Source of the DNA: Trichosphaerium sp. ATCC 40318
Taxonomy: Eukaryota; Discosea; Flabellinia; Trichosidae
NCBI GenBank assembly: GCA_038496445.1
Contig: JALMLS010000070.1
Coordinates: 62,001 to 126,000 of the forward strand
Direction: 5' to 3'
Length of the DNA: 64,000 nucleotides
Shown here: in pieces, positions 33,557 to 46,107 of the stretch
Numbering within the stretch: the first letter of the stretch is position 1
Layout of the letters: every line of letters begins with the position of its first letter
The notes under the pieces: generated by a model
The model's database searches: none
What the model saw: the letters and a program-made list of their open reading frames with translations, nothing else
Told to the model about the DNA's origin: nothing
Position numbers and translations under genes: made by a program

Positions 33557-35374
33557 ATGAAGTCTGCGTACCTCTTAGGGCTCTTATTGTTCGTATGCGT
33601 AATCGCACAAGACCCAGCACACCCAAACGACATCGCTACACCACCAGATTTTGGTTTACCTAACGATAAATCTCCAGCCGGCGCTGCATACGCCGCAGGA
33701 CGTCACGTACAGATCCATTATAACGAATGCGGCACTTGGAACCAATTTGGTGTTGGTGGATTTGTATTCGACCAATGCTACCCTGTAGACATGACAATAC
33801 CTGGAAACCCATGGCAAGCGCTATGTTTCAGGTACGTTTATAAAGTAGATTACATAACAAGTTAAATACGCTCACATGGGACCGAGATTTTTTATTCCAT
33901 TGTATTTATTACATACACAGCGTTGCATTCACAATGTTTTTTTTTCAAAGCGGTAATCAAAATTAAAAAAATCTCGCCTTAGGATTCCGTACCCTTACCG
34001 CGACGATCCACTTGTATATGTCGGTAACGTTGGTACAACAGACACAACACCAAATTTTCTCTCTGGAGATGCTGAGACACCAGTTTGTAATTACACTGTA
34101 AGAGAGGCAGAGAAATTCCCTGCAAGTCCTTCTGAAGAGTTCGTTGGTGTAAAGCACACTTATCAAGTACGAAACCGGATTAAAGTCTTTACACTCTTAT
34201 TAATAAGCTCTTGCATTCATTCTAACACTACCACTCGTAGGTCGGACCACTTGTAGTGAAAAAGATTGAAACATGGAACTTTTACGAAAACGTACGTGTA
34301 CGCGCTATGAATGCATGAAACTGATCTTTGTGACCGTAGGTTGTACACGTTGAATTGTTCCTTGAGTACCCTTACGATTGCTGTCATTATCTTGACGCGG
34401 ATAAAGGATACACTCTTAATGATGTAGAAGTAGCATTCAGGTACCAATATTTATTTGTGAAACAATCTCCTAAATCGTACAGTGTCGACCCTGATCCAGA
34501 TCACCAACTTGAGGGTACATTCGAGACTGTAAACCAAAGAGTTTTTGGTGAAGATCAAGATGCTATCGATGGTATGATACGTGGTACGTAAACGCTTGCA
34601 CAATGCTTGCTTAAACATTACTTTTTTGCTACTTAACAGCGCTTTATTAAATTCTAAAAGGTGGTTGGTATGCTGAATCTATTGGCACTAAAACATGTAC
34701 AACTATGGGTTTCGGTAAATGCAACCCTCGTTCAGTCGTAGGACACACTCGCTGGCAAAATTGCCCATTGGGAATGTGGAACGAGCTCAGAAACAATAAT
34801 GGTAACTTTGATGATCGTACCATGGCGTTCTGGCATAAATTCGACAATATCACCTGCGGGTATGTTCACCACAACCGCGTAAAGAAATCTTTACGTTTTC
34901 ACTAACAAACTGTGTAATCCTAACGGTTAACGTTTAGAGAAAAGGTTGGCGTAAATTTCGTCATTTCTGTTGCGTGTGATCCTCAACGTGCCCGTGATCA
35001 ATACGAAGAAGCATACAGCAACTTGTGCGCACCAGATGCTACATACATGCCAGACTTTGATGATGCTCCAACAATGTACGAGCTTTTTATTTTAAGTACC
35101 AATTTAATGACTTTGGACTTAAACTCTTCGTAGGTATTGGCCTTACGAGTGCAAGTGTAATGCACCTACTGGAAACTACTCAGAAGTACCTTGTAGATGC
35201 GCTGACGGTAAGTAGTAGCTGTTTTTTTTGTTTTGTAGAGTGCAAATCTTTTCTTTCTTTCGTTCTTTTTGGAATTGTTTTCTGATCTTATTGTTAGGTT
35301 TATTCGAAGGGGTTCCTCATGGTATGATGATGACTCGTTCTCTGGGTGACGCAGACTATGATGACTCGCTCTAG
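33557..35374 (+). CDS. Secreted, Cys-containing protein of unknown family
   Basis: ATG 33557 starts a clear signal peptide (MKSAYLLGLLLFVCVIAQ). The mature protein runs through about eight exons (GRHVQIHYNECGTWNQFGV, IPYPYRDDPLVYVGNVG, YDCCHYLDADKGYTLNDVEV, CNPRSVVGHTRWQNCPLG, WPYECKCNAPTGNY, VPCRCADGLFEGVPHG) to TAG 35372-35374. Cysteines are spread along its length, with clusters YDCCHY and CKCN...CRC that imply disulphides. There is no membrane helix or GPI-type tail. Introns are 60-110 bases with GT-AG ends. I do not recognise a family; the many aromatic and acidic residues resemble extracellular or cyst-wall proteins only in a general way. Confidence 0.72.
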
Positions 35375-35586
35375 AGTCGCGAAAACGCTCGTATTACTTA
35401 TCCCCTTTTGTCCCAAAAAAAATTAGTCTACAAATAAACAAAACCCTGCAAAACTATTTTATTGCAACCAACTACGAGTAAATTGAATAGTGCCTCTTGT
35501 TATTTCGGCCAAGCACGTGAACGTGTCAAAAAGTCAACAGTTTTAATTTGGCTGATAGCTTTGTCGGTTGTTTCATTGAGCTTACC

Positions 35587-37764
35587 ATGAAACAGTTTGG
35601 TTGGGGTGAGAAAACAGGTGGATACACACACGAAGAGACGAGTGAGCTGTTGAATACAGTTCATGCCTTCTTTGGCGTTGAAAAGCGCACTCCTTACCCT
35701 TCAACTATATCTGAAGCTGTTTTGGATGGTTTAAGAAAGCCTCGTTTTAAACTACCACAAAACTTGTTAAAAATCTCTACAAGCGATGGTGAACAGCGGA
35801 TAAGGCATTCTTATGGCTGCAGGTATGTTCCGTTTGAAGATATGTGACATATGATGCGTTTTTAGTTATGTTGATGTTATGACTTGTTTTTATCAAAACT
35901 TTGACAACCTTGTTGATTATGTCGCCTTCCCGTGCTCTGAACAAGACTTGCAGTTGTATTTGGCTTATGCCAAAGCTAAAAAAGGTAAGTGCCGCTTCTT
36001 TATCACGTTTATAATAAACGTGATGACATTTAACGTGGTGAGCTAATTTTTTACAGTTGCACTTCATATTTATGGTGGAGGAACATCTGTGGTAAAGGGC
36101 GTAGAGCCTACACGCGATGGAAGGTATATAGGAAGTATATCAGTGTCACTTCAGAAGCTCAATGCCGTGATTGGTATGGTATTGTCTGAAATATTACTTC
36201 TAACAATGCTAGATCTGGACGAAGAAAATCTTTTAGTACGAGTGCAAGCCGGCATACTGGGTAGAGATTTAGGGAAAATACTTAAGAGGTATAAACTAGC
36301 TTTCAGGCACTATCCACAGAGCTATGAGTTTTCGTCTGTTGGTGGATGGATAGCAACAAAAGCAGGAGGTAAAATCATTCTATCTTTAACTACTTTTAAT
36401 AGTATTCCTTAGGTCACTTTGCTACGGTATATACACGTATAGATCACTTTGTCCATTCTATGAGGGTACTATTACCTAATGGAAAGATTTTAGAAACCTC
36501 CAAGTTCCCGTCTAGTGGCACTGGCACGACTCTTAACAAAGTGTTTTGCTAAGCTTTTTACAGGACCTACAGCTGATGATATATTTCTGGGCTCAGAAGG
36601 CTCACTTGGTATCATCACAGAAGCAACGTTAAAGATACAAAAACGACCTAGATATCGCATAAGTGGAACTGTACAATTTTCTTCCTTCAATGATGCAGTT
36701 TCTGCAGTTAAGGAGACGGTACAAAATGGCTTGACACCAAGGTACAAGAGTAGAACTGTTCGCTTTTTGCTCCTTAATGTAACCTTTTTTTTTCAGCAAT
36801 TGCAGGCTATTAGACTCTAAAGAAGCTCTTTTGAATCAAGTATCCCTAGAGTCCAAGTCTGTCCTCATACTAGGTTTTGAATCGGCTTGTGACAGAAACT
36901 TGGAAGCATCAATAGCACCTTGTTTAGAAATATGCAAAAGATACAATGGAGCTTTTGACTCATCTAAAATCAAAACACGTCAAGGTGATGAAGGATCTAA
37001 AACTGGATCTGCAGGTGAATGGTAATACCTGCTATAATCACAAAATTACCTTCGATGTGCTGATAGTTTTTTTTTATAAGGCGTAGAAGATTCTTAAACA
37101 TGCCATACCTCAGGGATGAGTTGGCTCGTTTTGGTATTATTTCTGAAACTTTCGAAACGTGTTGTACTTGGAGCAACTTTCCAACACTTCGTAGTACTGT
37201 AACAAAGGCGGCTAAATCGGTAATGAAGTCCTTGAATATCAGAGGCGAAATAACTTGTCGTTTCACGCATATATATCCAGGTAAGCGCTATCTACCAGTA
37301 ACGTAGACTTCCTCTGAAAATAATTTAGAAATTTAACCTACCTATATTTAGATGGACCTGCTCCTTACTTTACAGTTATTGCTTTTGGGCATAGCGGACA
37401 AGAAATAAAAGAATGGAAAGAAATAAAAACGGCTGTATCTAAAGCGCTGGTGAATGCAGGTGGAACAATGTACGCCATGAAAGAGATATCTTTTCTTTAC
37501 ATAAAGATCGAAAACATTTTGTATTTTGGATTGGACCTTTTGACTTTGTTAGTTCCCACCATCATGCAGTCGGAAGAGATCATATGGAATGGTATTTAAA
37601 GCACACAGATACTGAGTTTATTAAAATACTATCAGATATAAAAAGGTATAAAGTTTACATTGAATGAGTTGATAAACCTAAAACTGTTCTTGAATAGAAG
37701 CACTGACGTATCATGGATTCTTAACCCTGGCATATTAATTCCTATTGCTTCCAGTCACTTATAA
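35587..37764 (+). CDS. FAD-linked oxidase of the AGPS/FAD_binding_4 family (AGPS-like paralogue)
   Basis: ATG 35587 begins MKQFGWGEKTGGYT, the N-terminal signature of alkylglycerone-phosphate synthases. In order come HSYGCS(Y) spliced to YVDVMTCF, the FAD-binding loop IYGGGTSVVKGV, YPQSYEFSSVGGWIATKAGG, FLGSEGSLGIITEATLKI, FGIISETFETCCTWSNFPTL and, across an 82-base intron (GTACGC to TTGTTAG), GGTISHHHAVGRDHMEW, the His-rich active-site motif. It ends NPGILIPIASSHL with TAA at 37762-37764. Family members use FAD to exchange the acyl group of acyl-DHAP for a fatty alcohol, or are related FAD enzymes. It differs enough from the AGPS at 61-64 kb that its substrate is uncertain. No PTS2 or SKL-type signal is visible. 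Confidence 0.83.
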
Positions 37765-38065
37765 AATCGGTATTACTTCCAGTAAGGTTTCATGCTGTTG
37801 CTCAAACAATCACGTGCCTGTCAAAAAAGATACAAATAGCAAGAATATAGTTACGACTGTCTACACAATTTTTTTTTGCTACGCCAAGCGTAGTTTAAGT
37901 CAAGATTTAAACGTCCTCCCACTACGTACTACATACTGTAGCTTGGCAAAATTTAGTTTTCGCGTTGATAGGAGAAACGGTTGCTCCGATTGCACGCGGC
38001 TTAACTAAGGGGGAAAAGTTTGTCCCTTTTTGAAAACCAGTTAATACATAGTTGAATAATACATC

Positions 38066-39425
38066 ATGACAGAAGCAAAACAGCGCATTGTTGCTGTAAC
38101 GGGAGCTACTGGCTATCTAGCAGGACATGTCATCAAACAGCTTCTCGAAAAAGGTTACTCTGTGCGTGGTACAGTCCGTAACAAAGCAAACAAAGAGAAA
38201 TCTCAGCACCTCATGGACATTGCCTCGAAACTCGGTGGAAAACTAGAACTATTCGGTAAGTTCCACAAAGGCACTGCGGTATATTTACGAAAGGTACTTG
38301 TTTAGAAGCTGATTTAACGAAGAAAGGATCATTTGATAAAGTAACGTCTGGTGCGGACTTTGTGATACACACAGCGTCACCGTTTCAAATGGTGGCAAAA
38401 AACCCTGAAAAAAATCTGTTAAAACCAGCGTACGTTTCATTTTGATGTTCTGGTTTAAACGACTTTAATTAATGACTAGTGTTGAGGGTACAATAGATGT
38501 ACTAACATCTTGCAAAAAATCAGGGAGCGTCAAGAAAGTATGCAACGATTTCCTGTTTTACAAATTTGTGAGAAAACACGTGCTAATTTTCTTTGCTAGG
38601 TGGTTTTGACGTCTTCTGTTGTTGCTATTGCATTCCATGGAAAAGTACCAAAGGGGCAAATACCAACATTCACTGAGGAAGATTGGAATACTACTTCAGA
38701 CATAAAACATGAAGCGTATGCTTTAAGCAAAGTTCGAGCTGAAAAAGCCGCTTGGGACTTCATGAAAGATATTGATGATTTCTCCCTTGTCACCATAAAC
38801 CCTGCCCTAATCATAGGACCAGTTCTTTCAAAAGGAAGGTTAGGTGAAAGCGTAGGAATAATCAAAAGGTAGCAAAACCTCAGAGGGAAAACTAAAGAGC
38901 TATTTTTATCAAAATTAACTTGTTTGTAGCCTTGTTAGCGGTGAGTATCCTCGAGCACCTAACTTCAACTTTTGCGTTGTCGATGTACGTGACGCAGCTA
39001 AATCACATATACTTGCTATGGAGAATGAGGAAATTAAAGGTAATATAGTCTTTCTCTTGACTTCTCATAAAGGCAACAGGTCAACGATACCTTTGTACAA
39101 AAGAAGGCAGTATAGCTTGTTTGGAGATGTGCAAAGTGCTCAAGAAGAGCTTTCCAAAAATGCCAATTCCTACCAAGCCAATGCCAAATTTTGTCCTGTA
39201 TGTTGCCGCTATAGTGGACTCAAGGCTATCATGGGGATGGCTAAAAAGGAATCTAAACAAAACGTTATTGTTTGATAATACCAAAATTAAAAAGCACGTT
39301 TATAGTAAAATTGTGTCATACTAACTTGCTGCAGAGACATGAAAGTAGAATTCCGAGATGTTGAAGATTCGTTAGTAGATACTGTTAAATCTTTGATTGA
39401 ATTTGGATTTATTACAAAGAAGTAG
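38066..39425 (+). CDS. NAD(P)-dependent extended-SDR reductase (dihydroflavonol/cinnamoyl-CoA reductase type)
   Basis: ATG 38066 begins MTEAKQRIVAVTGATGYLAG with the NAD(P)-binding TGATGYLAG loop, followed by LLEKGYSVRGTVRN. Other marks in order are DFVIHTASPFQM, VEGTIDVLTSCKKSG, VVLTSSVVAI (catalytic serine region) and YALSKVRAEKAAW, the catalytic Y-x-x-x-K. Then come LVTINPALIIGPVLS, NFCVVDVRDAAKSHILA and a C-terminal part (LPK-type KSFPKMPIPTKPMPN) to TAG 39423-39425. About seven exons. The last intron is either very short (about 32 bases) or slightly different from my reading. Relatives reduce aldehydes, ketones or CoA thioesters with NADPH; the substrate here cannot be told. It follows the AGPS-like gene on the same strand at about 300 bases. 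Confidence 0.83.
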
Positions 39426-39836
39426 AATATGAAAAAAAAAACAATGCAACTGCTCACGTGGCATTTTTTTTTTATTTCTTCCACAAGGTCGCCTTGTAAA
39501 CTCTTTAAGAAATAAAGTCACGTGCAAGGCAGTGGTAGAAAAATTTATCACCATTTGAATAAGTCCATGACGTTAACGCAATTATTCTTTTTATTTGGTT
39601 CAGGGGGTGTTTTTTCAGTATTGTTTAGTTTAATTAATGTAGTACATTAAGTCACATAGAGCTGTTATGCCAAGCCAATTCTGTATCCTTGTTTGTGATT
39701 GTACCTAATTCTTTTTTTAAGACATATCATAAGCTTTTTATTAGCTGATGCGCTCCAAATAATAATTGAAGCGTGCTTATAAGATAACAGTTCAATACCT
39801 GTTTTGAGTTAGTATTGTTGGAAAAGAAGAAAATGT
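39426..39836. other. Convergent intergenic region
   Basis: Between convergent genes, with two CACGTG sites near 39457 and 39519 and long A and T runs. Short open frames here are low-complexity and not supported. Confidence 0.45.
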
Positions 39837-41774
39837 TTAAAGTTTGGTACCAGTTTTAGCACAAATGATGTGTACAGATTTACTCTCAGATTTAGATAAT
39901 AGAAACACACTTTTCTTGAAATCAAAATGCATCATACAAGGTAAGAAAGTACAATTAAGGTACTTCCAAACTTGTTGGCGGGTATGAACATTGTAGAGAT
40001 AAATACAGGTTTTGACATCCATGCTGTTTTCAATTGGTAGAGTATGGCTATACAACACATAATCTAGAATACTTAGTAAGAGGTATAAACTTGAAAGACG
40101 ATACTACCTTTGGTTTTATAGTACTCGTATTGCACACAAGCAAAAGTATTGGGAGGAGCGAGAGTGATACACTTTTTTTCCTCCATAAAAAAAAGATGTA
40201 ATCCGCCAGATTCAGTTGTTATCACCAAAAATTGTAAACCACTCGCTGAAGAGTACAGTTTGGCTTCGCTTGTTTGATGAGGAATTCCTTCGATACTTGT
40301 CAATACTTTATGCTTTTAGACTATGTCAGCAATTACAAATATAGATAGATATTTCTCACCCTTTTTATTCGGTTCCAAGAGCACAGTGTGATTCCTCTCT
40401 TTGTCAATAGAAATACCCCTTCTGGTGTTGTTCCCACAATTTTAATGTATGATGATCCGCAATTGCTTTCATCCGGAAACACATAAGAGGGTCGTAAAGG
40501 TACACTAAGACACAATAAGTATCATAAATGGATGGTCAAGTACGTCTTTGTTTCAAGCCTTGTGATATCAAAGAATGCCGCTTTCATGAATGTATCAGTA
40601 CTTAGAGTGTATGTAGTTTTGTATATCTACAACGCATTATATAAGAGCGTATTTTGAACGGTACCCTTACCACAACGGCAAATTCTTTATGAACTACAAT
40701 GTCAACAATACAAGATCCTCTTATCTCAGAATCAAATACATCATCTGGATCAACAGCCAGTTTAAGTTGTCCTTTAGATTTTATTCGCCCTATATCACTG
40801 ACACTAAACAGTTCTAGATCCCTCAATCCTCTTTCTGCTACTATGAGCATCTCAGACAATGCATCTATTCAGGCGTCAACTGTCAAAAAATAGTTTAGTT
40901 ACGCTACCATTCACGTAAACACCACTGCAACCCTTTCCTAAAAAATTCGACACTTCGTTCTTCTTTTGTTGGCATCCTTCTTTTTTCAAGAAATACACCG
41001 TCGCACTCTCTTTCTTGTAATTGTGCATTACGTCTTTGTGTATTTTGGGATAGACTCGGTCAAGTGCTAAGTTTTGAACAAAAAACCAATCAAGTCTTCT
41101 CACTCTTCGTCCAGGCTTACAAACTGTTCCCGTTTTGCAAGTAGGCCGGTACGTGGTCTTGGATATTTTAATATAGTTCTCAAGGCGACTATTCTAGTTC
41201 AGCAAGAATATTGTCAAAAATCACGTGGACGTACCTCTTCCACTCCTGAGCCGCATCAAACGCCATAAACTACTAGTGTTAGCAGCATGTTTGTAAACTT
41301 CTTCTTACCTTTGCTTTCCACGTGTCATATGGACCTGTTGTAGTATCGCCAGGTAACTTGTCAATCCAGAAATAGTCCTCTTGAATAAACAAATACCACT
41401 CCCAACACACCAACCTAAAATGAACCTTACTAAAAGCCTTACAAAAACAGCATTGAATGTACGCACTGTAGAGATTGTAGTGTTACAGCTGATGAGTAGC
41501 TCCAAATCATATAATGACACTCGACAGGTATAACAGGGGGGTCGTTTACGCGTCTGAGAGCCGGTTTTGGCTGTATATTGAATGTCCATAGTCGTTGATG
41601 CCGAGTTTTGCATGGTACTTTTTTTTTGGGTTTTTTCTTTTTAAACGGATTGTCTGTTTGTTTATTATTTAATTGGATAAACTGGTACGTCGACTTACTT
41701 GGTTCTTCTATTGCCCACTCCATTTTTATGACAAGGGAATAACAATCGAAGTATTCAGAGAACATTTTAACCAA
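39837..41774 (-). CDS. Possible beta-propeller protein, family not recognised
   Basis: A multi-exon minus-strand gene ending at TAA 39837-39839. The start is taken at ATG 41774 (MVKMFSEYFDCYSLV); ATG 41723 (MEWAIEEPSKST) is an equally good choice. The N-terminal part is basic (NPFKKKKPKKKVPCKTRHQR). Later exons show propeller-like strands: LIVAERGLRDLELFSVSD, GSCIVDIVVHKEFAVVV, SYIKIVGTTPEGVFLLTKRG, LQFLVITTESGGLHLFFM, YLYNVHTRQQVWKYL and SVHIICAKTGTKL. The pattern of short hydrophobic strands with turn residues suggests a WD40-like or CNH-like propeller, but no diagnostic WD dipeptides are clear. Several introns between 40880 and 41400 are only approximately placed. Confidence 0.55.
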
Positions 41775-42078
41775 ATATACACGGAAAACAATAGCTATTG
41801 TTACTCTAATTTTTTATTGTCATATTACACTCAATGCTAAGGTACATATACTTACAATAAAATTAAGGCATCTGCCATTTAGAACTAGCACAGCTCATGA
41901 AACCTATTGAAAGCCACTTCTTCATGGATAAATGGGCCATAAAAAAATGTGATTTAAGGTCGTCCTCTAATTTTACTAACTAGTATATGCACCTCTTATT
42001 TTAGACCATTTCAGTCACGTGTTTTAGAAAATTACCATTCTGTTAACAGTAATTCAAACGCAAAACAGCCATCTATAG
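41775..42078. other. Intergenic promoter region
   Basis: Divergent gap between the propeller-like gene and the intronless protease gene. A CACGTG site lies near 42015. Nothing else is recognised. Confidence 0.4.
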
Positions 42079-42837
42079 ATGTTTCGAGCCATTCACAGAA
42101 CGATTACCACTAAGTTCTCATCTATACTCAAGGTTATCGCAATGGAAGATTACTCAAGTGAAGAGTATTTTGACGACTTTTTGGACGAGTACGATGACAT
42201 TGAGAGTACATTTAAAGTTTGGAAGCAAAGACGCTTTGGTTCGGCATATACACCTTCTCGTGGTCGCAGCAAAGGACCCAAAAAGCAAAATCGCAAATTA
42301 ACTACACCAGAGGTCATAAAGAAACCGACTGTAACTTCAGATAAGCGTAGCTTGCCTGACAAAAACCCTAAAGTGTACACTGCCAAAAACAAAAACAAAG
42401 GAATGGCTGACGGGTTATGCAAGATGCACGCGTTGAATGCATTTTATGGAAGAGCAAAGCTTAATGAGAAAGCATATAGAAGTTTATGTAATGAGTTTGA
42501 TGTATCACGTGGGTTACCAAAGGGTACATCAGTAAGATATTTCTTAGTTGATGAAGGAAATGTTCTATCATTTATTGTGGAAAAGGGTGGAGACTTCGAA
42601 ACAAAGTACTTCTCTTTCGGCGAACAATTACGTATTGGTGGCAATGTCATTGGATTTTTTGAGTTTAATAGTAAGCATACTTGGTATTGGGCAGCACAAA
42701 AGAACGGTCAATGGACAAAATGTGATGATATGAAAGGTGCAAGGAGAAACGTTGTTCTCAATCTAGAAAAATGTAAAAACTTGGGTCAAGTTGTAGTGTA
42801 TAAACGACAGAGCAATGAAGTCAACGTATCACATTAA
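42079..42837 (+). CDS. Josephin-like (papain-fold) cysteine protease, intronless
   Basis: A single exon of 252 residues from ATG 42079; an ATG at 42142 (MEDYSSEEYFDD) would give 231 and may be the true start. Residues 22-110 are acidic, then basic and probably disordered. The catalytic part begins GLCKMHALNAFYG, with Cys114 followed by the H-A-L-N of Josephin-type deubiquitinases. It continues to HTWYWAAQKNGQWTKCDDM with His200 and Asp216/217 in the right order and spacing for a Cys-His-Asp/Asn triad. Josephins cleave ubiquitin chains. The match rests on these short motifs only, so another papain-fold peptidase is possible. No intron, unlike neighbouring housekeeping genes. AATAAA follows at about 42858. 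Confidence 0.65.
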   Translation: MFRAIHRTITTKFSSILKVIAMEDYSSEEYFDDFLDEYDDIESTFKVWKQRRFGSAYTPSRGRSKGPKKQNRKLTTPEVIKKPTVTSDKRSLPDKNPKVYTAKNKNKGMADGLCKMHALNAFYGRAKLNEKAYRSLCNEFDVSRGLPKGTSVRYFLVDEGNVLSFIVEKGGDFETKYFSFGEQLRIGGNVIGFFEFNSKHTWYWAAQKNGQWTKCDDMKGARRNVVLNLEKCKNLGQVVVYKRQSNEVNVSH

Positions 42838-42864
42838 ACCTGTATTCTTTAATTATAATAAAGG

Positions 42865-43060
42865 GTCTTACGAATAACATTCTACTTTTCCTTTATTCTT
42901 TGCTTGGTGCCATGTAATTTCATCGCCATGTTGAGTCCAAGCAGAAGCAGAAATCATTTGGCCATTTTCAAATATGTGCTCGTTCATGTACTCAGCGTAA
43001 TGCCTTCCTTCCTCAAGTGCATGTAGCTGACCATAATGGTAGCTAATCTGTAAATCAACT
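42865..43060 (-). pseudogene. MORN_2 remnant
   Basis: Read on the minus strand it gives YHYGQLHALEEG, HIFENGQMISASAWTQHGDE and WHQAKNKGKVECYS before a stop, recognisable as two or three worn MORN_2 repeats. No head or start is visible. The region 43061-43570 holds only short unsupported frames. Confidence 0.6.
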
Positions 43061-43570
43061 ACAACATTTCTACGATACGTTGCTTATGCCGTCTTTAGAA
43101 GTCAGTACTATGAAAAGGCCTTGTTCCTTGCTGGTACCTTGGTCTCCATTGTTGAAGTCAACACTTTATTTAGTAGAACGAAAGGTATTAGGTGTTCTGG
43201 GAAGCTCGCTTGTATAAGAATGATCAAATACTATACGTATCAGGTAAGATATGTGTTCCACAAACAAGATCAGATTAGCTAACCAGCTAAGCAAATGTGT
43301 TAACACCTTTGAAATCAAATAGTTGATGATTTGCTTCCGTATGCTTTGTGTATCTGGGAATGATTTGAAAATGCAAGTAGCTTCAGCGCAAGCTGCCTTG
43401 CACTTGGGTGATGAGATAAACTATTCTAAGTCAATTGCTGCGCTACAGCCCTTCAAAACGCAAGGGAGACCTTACACGACACCTTGCCAGTTTGAAACAA
43501 ATGCAAATTAAAAAGTCACGTGTTTTCTAAACGAATCAACCGTTGGTTAGTATTATTGTTTCACCTCACA

Positions 43571-45901
43571 ATGGCAGCTTTAGTTACGCCCAAAAAGTCA
43601 ATAAAAACCATCCTAAGTGTAACCAGCATCACACAAATAAACGTACTTATCCAACTGTTTTAGGAAGCGGCTACACTTCAATCAGTGCCTTATGATGTAC
43701 TAAACGAGATTACGTTATATTTAACTGCCAATAACGTTTTCACTCTTCGACTTGTGTCAAAGCGACTGTGTAGGACACTAAACGAGAAATCATTCATGAA
43801 GGTACGAAGAAGACTGAATTATTTTTATTTTGAGTGTAACAATGTAACGGTTTTTTGTGCTCTACAAGTAGCGTTAAATGTGTAATTTGATACGTTAACG
43901 CTGAACATTGCCGTTCTATGTTGGTTTCTTTTAAAACACTTTGGACAATGGCATAAAAGTTTGAGTTTTTCTACCACCTACGATAACTTAAACCCTTTTT
44001 TTTTGTTGTACTAAGAAATGGTACATGGTTGGCTGTGTGTTTGTTGGACTTTACCGACTAAATCGTTGTAAGAAAATCACAATTTTACGCTTGTCCAAAC
44101 TTTTTTTTTCGGCTGCGAGCGTAAGGAATTCATACCAAAAGGACGAAGGAGAAATAAAAATGTCCAGTTTTAAATGAAAGTCAACATATAATAGCTCATC
44201 CTTTACGAGGCCATTGTACCAATGCTTTTATGGGGCAGTGACACACAGGATGCTGTTTTCTTGAGTAATGTTGTACGTTTTTTAACACGGCCAAAGTAGC
44301 ACGTGCTTTGATGTTTGATTTTTACTTAATTACCTTAAAGCCAAATGAAGCGCAACAATACTTTGAAGCAATGCTTGCCTATATTCGTAATAATGTATTT
44401 AATATTGCTGATCGACATGCAAGACAAATGGCAGCCCATTTTCTTTCTCGTCTTGATACTTGTACGGAGGCAGAATTTTATGATGTGGTCGAACAAGTAT
44501 TACTCTCTTAATCTCTTATTTGCTTAAACACGTGTAGATTGAAACAATGGCATTGAAAGCTCTTGACAGCACACGCCCAAGCATCAGGAAAGATGCCTTG
44601 TATGTCTCCCTTCATTTTTTTTTGATTCTTGTTTTATTCTAGTTTTTGTTAATCGACACTGAGCTGTTTCTTGCTAACTGCATTTCAGTGAGGTTCTTGG
44701 GCTTAGTTCCGTGCTATCCGTAGAGACTATTAAAGTAAAAAACGCAGTTATTAGCCGTTTAGGTGATGAGGAACAAATGTTTGATATGGCTAGATATCTC
44801 GCCAGAATGAGATATTTTGTAGAAGATTACAGATGGGTATGTTTAATGTACCGTAATCTATTAAACCTTTTACCATCATTAGGAAGAAATTATTATAGAA
44901 GAACCTCTGAAAAAGCTTTTAGACATAATCAATTTTGAAGAGATACTAAAGTAATACAGATTGTATTAGTTGACAAAGTACTAACTGTAACTTTTGTAGG
45001 TCTGATTCAATTCTTTTTCACCAACGAGGACCAGATTTTGTACAAGCTTTACAAGCAGTTCTAATGGCATCAGGACCTGCATTTGCAAGGAGAAAAAGGC
45101 GTATCTTGCACAATATGGTAAAGGCTATCAGAGATATTGATGAAAGTACACCTTTCGCCACTCCTTCAGCCAAGCCAGCAAACTTCATGAAGAGTCTTAT
45201 TATAGCGGTTGTTGCAGTCATTATGAATATGAGTATGTTTCATCCTTTTAATCCGCTTGATGCCACTGTTAACTGTTGCTGTAGGAACAATAGACAATAT
45301 GTTATACGGACATCTAATGCCAATTCTTGTTCGCATCATTAGATATGTAGTCACCTGTGAAGAACAACAACAATTGCAACGAGAAGCTTTATCAGCTATG
45401 CATCGTGTTGCTTTAGGTGAATACAACTCTATTCAAACTTGTAACGTTAACCTCTATTATTAGCTCATCCAATATTAATAATATATGAAGATGTTGTACC
45501 TTTGTTTGTACAACATCTAGAGATACAAAAAAAAACGGATGTGCAATCTCAACGGGTGCATTGCTGTTACTAGTAGTATCAGAGGAGAACCTAACCATGT
45601 ATAGATTATTTGTGAACTGATTGAGCTGATAGAATATCGTGCTTGCCAACAAGGACGTCGATTTGTTAAACATATCAAATCTGTGATGCACGTGTTATTT
45701 GATGTTGAGGTAAATTAATTACTGCATGTGCAATAAAGCTTCAGAAATTATGCACCTGCACCTCATCTCTTCACTGAGGCAGGTTTGATGAATAGATATG
45801 GCTGTTTGCCTACTATGGTAAGATATTCGAATGATCTGCTTGTTAGTGAGACGGTCGAACTTCTAGCTGTACGTATAACTAGGCACAAGTTTAGATTGTA
45901 A
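43571..45901 (+). CDS. F-box protein with alpha-helical (HEAT/ARM-like) repeats
   Basis: ATG 43571 (MAALVTPKKSIKTILS) is spliced over an intron of about 50 bases to EAATLQSVPYDVLNEITLYL and FTLRLVSKRLCRTLNEKSF, a good F-box. After a long uncertain stretch (43800-44290) helical exons continue in the same strand: ALMFDFYLITLKPNEAQQYF, RHARQMAAHFLSRLDT, IETMALKALDSTRPSIRKDA, SVETIKVKNAVISRLGDEEQ, GPDFVQALQAVLMASGPAFA, HLMPILVRIIRYVVTC and LQREALSAMHRVALAHP. The end is taken at TAA 45899-45901 after LLAVRITRHKFRL. F-box heads couple substrates to SCF ligases and helical repeats bind them. The link between the F-box exon and the helical exons is assumed and could be two genes. Confidence 0.5.
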
Positions 45902-46107
45902 TTCGTGATTCTCACAAGTAGAAGATTACCTTTAAACGGCGAATGTCCGTTTGTAAAAACGTTTAGTATGACAGATTACATTCGCAAAGCATAACCTAAA
46001 AAGCTGAATACTGTAACGACGGGGCTATTTCCTCATAAATCGAGCTGGGTACTATTAATATCAGTATTTTTGGGCAAATGCCCAAATATTCTTAACAGGT
46101 AGCACAA

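Noticed and set aside
36541-36564. A 23-base intron in the AGPS-like gene
   Set aside because: A donor further upstream (GTGGCA) gives a 48-base intron and joins the expected family sequence in frame.
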